Assembly (NCBI GenBank): GCA_002794785.1
Contig: NBBA01000002.1
Span: 310,001-374,000, forward strand
DNA length: 64,000 nucleotides
Reading direction: 5' to 3'
Source: Coniferiporia sulphurascens
Taxonomy: Eukaryota > Basidiomycota > Agaricomycetes > Hymenochaetales > Hymenochaetaceae
The notes below the pieces were generated by a model. That model was not told where the DNA came from. It did no database searches and saw only the letters and a program-made list of their open reading frames with translations. How positions within the stretch are numbered: the stretch's first letter is position 1; each line of letters opens with the position of its first letter. The translations under genes were made by a program, and so were the position numbers. This document shows, piece by piece, positions 59,993 through 64,000 of this stretch.

Positions 59993-61838
59993 TCATGCCC
60001 TCCATTCCGAGCTCGTCTGATCCGATGTGTTTTGCACGTTCATTTCGAAGTTTTGTGCAGGTCCAGAGCTATCCGAGAACCCCAACCCAAGTCCTAAACT
60101 TGAGCTCAAGCTACTGAAGATCCCGCTTGAGCCAGGGCCACCCGTAAATTCCGCCGTTCCGATGTCCATCTGCGACTCTCCCGCTGTCGGCATGAGGACT
60201 CCGCGTAAATTAAGCATGATACGCCCCCCGACGACGCTGTAGCTCGCACGCAAAACTGGTGCGAACAATGTGTCGAGTACAACCCTGTCTGGTGGAAGAG
60301 ATACGAAAAAGATGAGGTTCGCTATGCTTAATGCTGCTCGGCATTACGAGAATATTAGTCCATCTGAAAAACGATCTATATAAAGTACACACCGAGCATA
60401 GCAACATAGTACAGAAAGCCGTCGCGGATAAGAGTGGTCATGAGGCGTGTGCGAGAGAATTTCACTGTGCGTAGATATTCAGCTTTGATTCCGATGGAAA
60501 TTATGCACGGGTTCTCACTTGTGCGCAAGACCCTGGTTAGAGTCAGAAAAAAAAACTACGCTGTCAAAGAAGATAACTCCAACCCAAGCTGGGATCGTGT
60601 CACTTGACGCCAGCTGCATGTCGTTAATGCCGCTACATCCCAGGATTGGTCGGACTCTGTTCATTCATTAACACGTAGTATTTGCGCGAATCGTGTCGGA
60701 TGATGACATACAGAGGATTTGCAACATCTGGGAGGATCACTCGGTGCTAATTATGAAGTAGTCTGAATAGGAAAGGAATAACATACACTTGAACACTCGA
60801 GTTATCCGTCCGATAGCCGCCACGATGGCAATATCAGTGACCTTATCTCATGTCAGTACAATGCCAGGTCCTCAACTGGTAAACATTCTTGTGGACGACG
60901 CACAGCCATAATAAGCCAAAGTAACGCAATTATCGTTCGACTTTTACCCCACAAAGCGACAGTTCGTAGTATAACGACGACTTAGAAGGCGTTTAATAAA
61001 GGCACGCGTGTTCTCGAGATGGAGTCCTAGTGTGCGGACGCACTTTGCAAGGGTACTAGGAAAAGAAAACTTGCCCTGTTGATAATTATTAGCAGCGCCA
61101 TGTGGGTGGGTGCGAGAAGAATATTAACCATATGTCCAAGTAAATTTCAAACTCGCAGCTGTAGGTGAGATATGTCGTTTATTAGAGACAGCCAAAATAT
61201 GTTAGGTTATCACTAACAACTGCAGTACGCCATTAGTACTATATCCTTAGAGCTTCATAATCTACTCACGCTGTCGGAAATTGAAACGTCGATCGAGTCT
61301 GAGGAAGTAAAAAAGGTCTTTCTACCACAACAAGAAGAAGGGCGACGAGACTAAACGTACATATGAGCCAGATGGTTCCTTCTATAATGGGAGGGTATCG
61401 AGTAATGAAGTACAGAATCTTGCCAAGACTCCGATCTGTCCTCCAAAATAGAGAGTACTGTGGTGATATGTCGGGCTAACGCAGTATTCAAAACAGTGCA
61501 AGTCCAACCTCTCTTTGAAACGTTCAATCAAATATTAGCTGACACGAATTACGAAACGTACAGGGCTTTTCAACTCACTGGTCCATCGTGATGAGTACAT
61601 CGTAGATCATGACAGTGACCACGGCCACTGTTTATGCATTTGGTCCGGAGAGAGTCTAAAGTCTACCACGATTTACTCACCAACCATATACTGCCGACGC
61701 AGCGGTTGGTTGTAAGCTTAGCACATCTCAATGACCATTGTAAGACATACCCGAGACGTATATTGATCCTCGACGACCTGGAGAAGGAGCCTTAGTTCAT
61801 CCGCCACCGACATCCCGCTTACTTCGCTCGATAAAGTC
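59993..61838 (-). CDS. DUF6533-like multi-pass membrane protein, multi-exon
   Basis: Read leftward from MTLSSEVSGMSVADELRLLL at about 61838. After a GTATGT donor a 10-nt exon (TATATGGTTG) and a further exon give RYMVVAVVTVMIYDVLITMDQ-like sequence, the usual first block of basidiomycete DUF6533 proteins. Later pieces are LFWRTDRSLGKILYFITRYPP, IPAWVGVIFFDSVVFFLTLTRVLR, a RDGFLYYVAMLG block near 60410 and RASYSVVGGRIMLNLRGVLM. A soluble tail rich in Gly/Ser ends with a stop at 59993. Several segments are hydrophobic and should span the membrane. Exon limits are approximate, and one junction (61560-61470) did not resolve cleanly, so damage cannot be excluded. Function of the family is unknown. 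Confidence 0.6.
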
Positions 61839-62159
61839 ATTTTGTCCAGCGGGGACGACTTCGGAAGAATCAGCAGGGGACGGGTTGGAAACAATTGGAG
61901 TTGAACGGGTTTTTATAGCATCCACTCGTTATTCTTGTCTCTGAGAGTATCAGATATTTCGGCCTTCTCCGACTTCTTAGAGGTTTCACTTGCTTCATCA
62001 GTCCGTATCGAACGACAGGCGCACAGGACATCCGATCGATCAGATGTCTATTTAATAAAAAGATCCGTTGTGGAACGGACCCTTTGGGATACGTTCCTTC
62101 ATATAAAATTGGGCATATACAGTTCGTGTAATGAGACTACTAAGTAATATACACTAATG
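61839..62159. other. Intergenic, promoter side of the DUF6533-like gene
   Basis: No gene seen. Near 62058-62080 the words GATCCGTTGTGGAACGGAC form a small palindrome related to the tandem repeat that follows. Confidence 0.4.
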
Positions 62160-62345
62160 GGATGGAACGGATCGGTGCGATCCATTCAACTAAGTCCTAA
62201 CAAGAAAATACGGAAGGGAGAAAAGGGAACGGATCTCTGCGATCCGTTTTCTAAATTCTAATAAGAAAAATCGTAATGGGGGAGGGGGAACAGATCGCAC
62301 CGATTCATTCTAAGACCATTAACAAAAACAATTACAATGGGAGGG
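62160..62345. repeat. Three tandem copies of a ~62-bp repeat with an internal palindrome
   Basis: Units start near 62164, 62226 and 62287. Each has GGAACGGATC...GCGATCC or a variant, then TAAGTCCTAACAAGAAAA or a variant, then an A/G-rich end. The core CGGATC-n3-GCGATCCG can form a hairpin. The third copy is the most changed. Confidence 0.75.
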
Positions 62346-62607
62346 GGGTTCCAACTCACGCAACCTTGCTGCTGCTGTTGCGTTCGATTCGCGCGTGTGC
62401 CGTTGCTACTGTTGACAATCCGTGCACCGCAATATTGTTGCTGCTGCCACTCACATGTACGTATGAACGCCGCTGCAGCTGCCATGACTCTTGCACACAT
62501 GCGGGTATATGGACAATAGTGCAGTGTTTACGGATACAAATGAGTCGGCAGGCAACAGACACGCCGCTATTCCCAGTGTGCTCCTTCGCATAGAGTAGAA
62601 ATGCCTT

Positions 62608-63039
62608 CTATGCCTTCTTCTTGGTCCCAGACCAGTTCTTGTGGAAGCGGAGCCTGAGCCAGGAAGCCTTGAACCCACAAGTGATCGTCTGTGAAATGGA
62701 ATGATTACGCCAAGCTGCAAGAATACCTTTGTGTCTTCGACGGTTCTTCTGATAGTGATAGTGGAAGGGACGGGTCTCTTCAAGGTGGCTTTAGCTGCTC
62801 TGGGCGAATCTAGATTCGCCGTCCAGTGCACGGTCATCCAAAGGATGCAGGACATCAAGCTGCATCCGTTGCCGCAACCTCTTGTTCTTCGTCTCCCACT
62901 CGCCAAGCAATGTCCGTGTGCCCAAGCCCCCGACGCAGCCGGAGGGTAGCTCCAGCAGCTCGGCAGGGAAGATCGTAGTGTCTTGCGGGTCCAGGGACAA
63001 CGCGTTGAACTGTGGCAACCCCATCACTGAATTAGCCTT
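62608..63039 (-). CDS. Possible exon pair of an unrecognised gene
   Basis: Reading leftward, a TTCTTGCAG acceptor is followed by an exon at 63039-62727 with protein-like composition: KANSVMGLPQFNALSLDPQD, then LGEWETKNKRLRQRMQLDVL, then TLKRPVPSTITIRRTVEDTK. A GTATTC donor and a TTTCACAG acceptor define a 38-nt gap before 62688-62608, which ends KNWSGTKKKA in one frame. No domain is recognised. It has no start codon and no firm upstream exon, so it may be the tail of a gene or a transposon remnant. Confidence 0.3.
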
Positions 63040-64000
63040 CTGCAAGAAATCTGACGCGAGGGGAAACGTCCGGGAATAGATAAAAGTCCGATTTTGTTTT
63101 GGCCAAGTATCCAATATCACACAGTAAATACCATATCCTGTAGCAAGAAAGAATCTGGTATTGCAAAGTAAAAATCCGATGATCATTATAGAAATCTGAT
63201 ATCGCAAAGTGAAAAAAACCACCTTGCGCTGCGCGCGGGTAGGCCGATCGCGTCTGCGGCGAGATCACCCCGTGCATTGGGACGTCTCAGCTGCATTTCT
63301 CACCGCACACGCGGGGACATCGCGCCGCTGGAGTTGCCATCGCACATTAGCGCACTAACGCACATAGGGGGCGGGGGAGCTCGCTGTCCACAAATGAACC
63401 ATCATTGAGCGTGGGAAAACTTCATCGCCGTCATCCGCATGCGGAACCGTTGTTGTTCGCACGGTAATGTTGCTACTGTTGCTGCTCAGTAAATCTCAGG
63501 GATGCAAAGAGAACGTGCTAAAATGGTTGGATCCCCCAAGCTGAGGGGAGGTGAGAGTAACCGATATCTCCAAAGCAAGGGCATTCAAATGAGCAGCCTG
63601 AGAGCACCCGTATCGAGTCTGAGCCCCAGCGCTTATATGAGGTACGGCACAGGTGTATCCTGTGTGGCTGGCTTGGAGAGTGTGCACGGGTAGGGCTTCT
63701 TGCCCCTTGGTATGATGATAGTACAACTATCATAAATGTCTTCATTCGCACGCTTGCCAGCAAACAGTGGAACAATACATGATCCGTAAAGCTCCTACAA
63801 TCATGACCCCGAACGTTAGAAACATGACCACATGACGTTTCACCCGTAAACTCACAAATAACGGTGTTTCAGACATTCAACTGTTGCTTTCAATAGTAAC
63901 ACCAGGCGAGTCGAGAAACAACTCACGCGTCATCCGATGGGCACTTCTTTAAAGCCTCGCTGTATCTGTAGCAGTGGTCATACCACTCGCCTCGGTCAAA
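63040..64000. other. Right end of window, no supportable gene
   Basis: Includes a short direct repeat, AATCTGGTATTGCAAAGT near 63152 and AATCTGATATCGCAAAGT near 63194, 42 bp apart. Open frames near 63500-63720 have no recognised features. Confidence 0.35.

Noticed and set aside
1..64000. tRNA, rRNA, CRISPR array or bacterial operon
   Set aside because: No cloverleaf, rRNA-like block or regularly spaced repeat was seen, and the gene structure is eukaryotic throughout.

Overview
The window reads as nuclear DNA of a filamentous basidiomycete, most likely an Agaricomycete. Genes are split by many short GT-AG introns (about 45-100 nt). There are DUF6533-like membrane-protein genes, families of fungal protein kinases, and fungal-type LINE and Ty1/copia retroelements. 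Nothing bacterial is present. No rRNA, tRNA or CRISPR array was recognised.

Layout. 1-8846: no gene that I can support. 8847-10024 (+): alpha/beta hydrolase with one intron. 11077 to about 12000 (-): weak candidate for a Ser/Pro-rich gene. 12210-13738 and 15635-17251 (+): two tandem copies of a four-exon gene of unknown function; the second carries an early stop codon. 17866-20209 (-): secreted six-hairpin-type glycosidase with a 24-nt microexon.

22051-39690: a kinase island. It holds an intronless pseudokinase with a helical N-terminus (-), then two tandem copies of a divergently transcribed kinase pair. The pairs are 24549-25883 (-) with 26347-29303 (+), and 30469-31944 (-) with 32417-35383 (+). 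A broken piece of the pseudokinase gene lies between them. Two further kinase genes follow on the + strand (36021-37473 and 38286-39690), and a seventh sits on the - strand at 55627-57500.

40460-42160 and 59993-61838 (-): a decayed and a better-preserved copy of a DUF6533-like membrane-protein gene. Between them, at 43133-55268, is a LINE with a 13-bp target-site duplication. A Ty1/copia element (48265-53711, 255-bp LTRs, 5-bp target-site duplication) has inserted into the LINE's ORF2. 58513-59672: a non-autonomous DNA transposon-like element with terminal inverted repeats. 62160-62345: three copies of a roughly 62-bp tandem repeat carrying a small palindrome.

The most interesting part is the kinase island. 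A head-to-head pair made of two different kinase families has been copied as a unit of about 5.8 kb. Beside it sits a pseudokinase of the general helical-bundle-plus-dead-kinase design known from fungal HeLo-type cell-death proteins and animal MLKL. A role of the locus in signalling, self/non-self recognition or regulated cell death is inference only.
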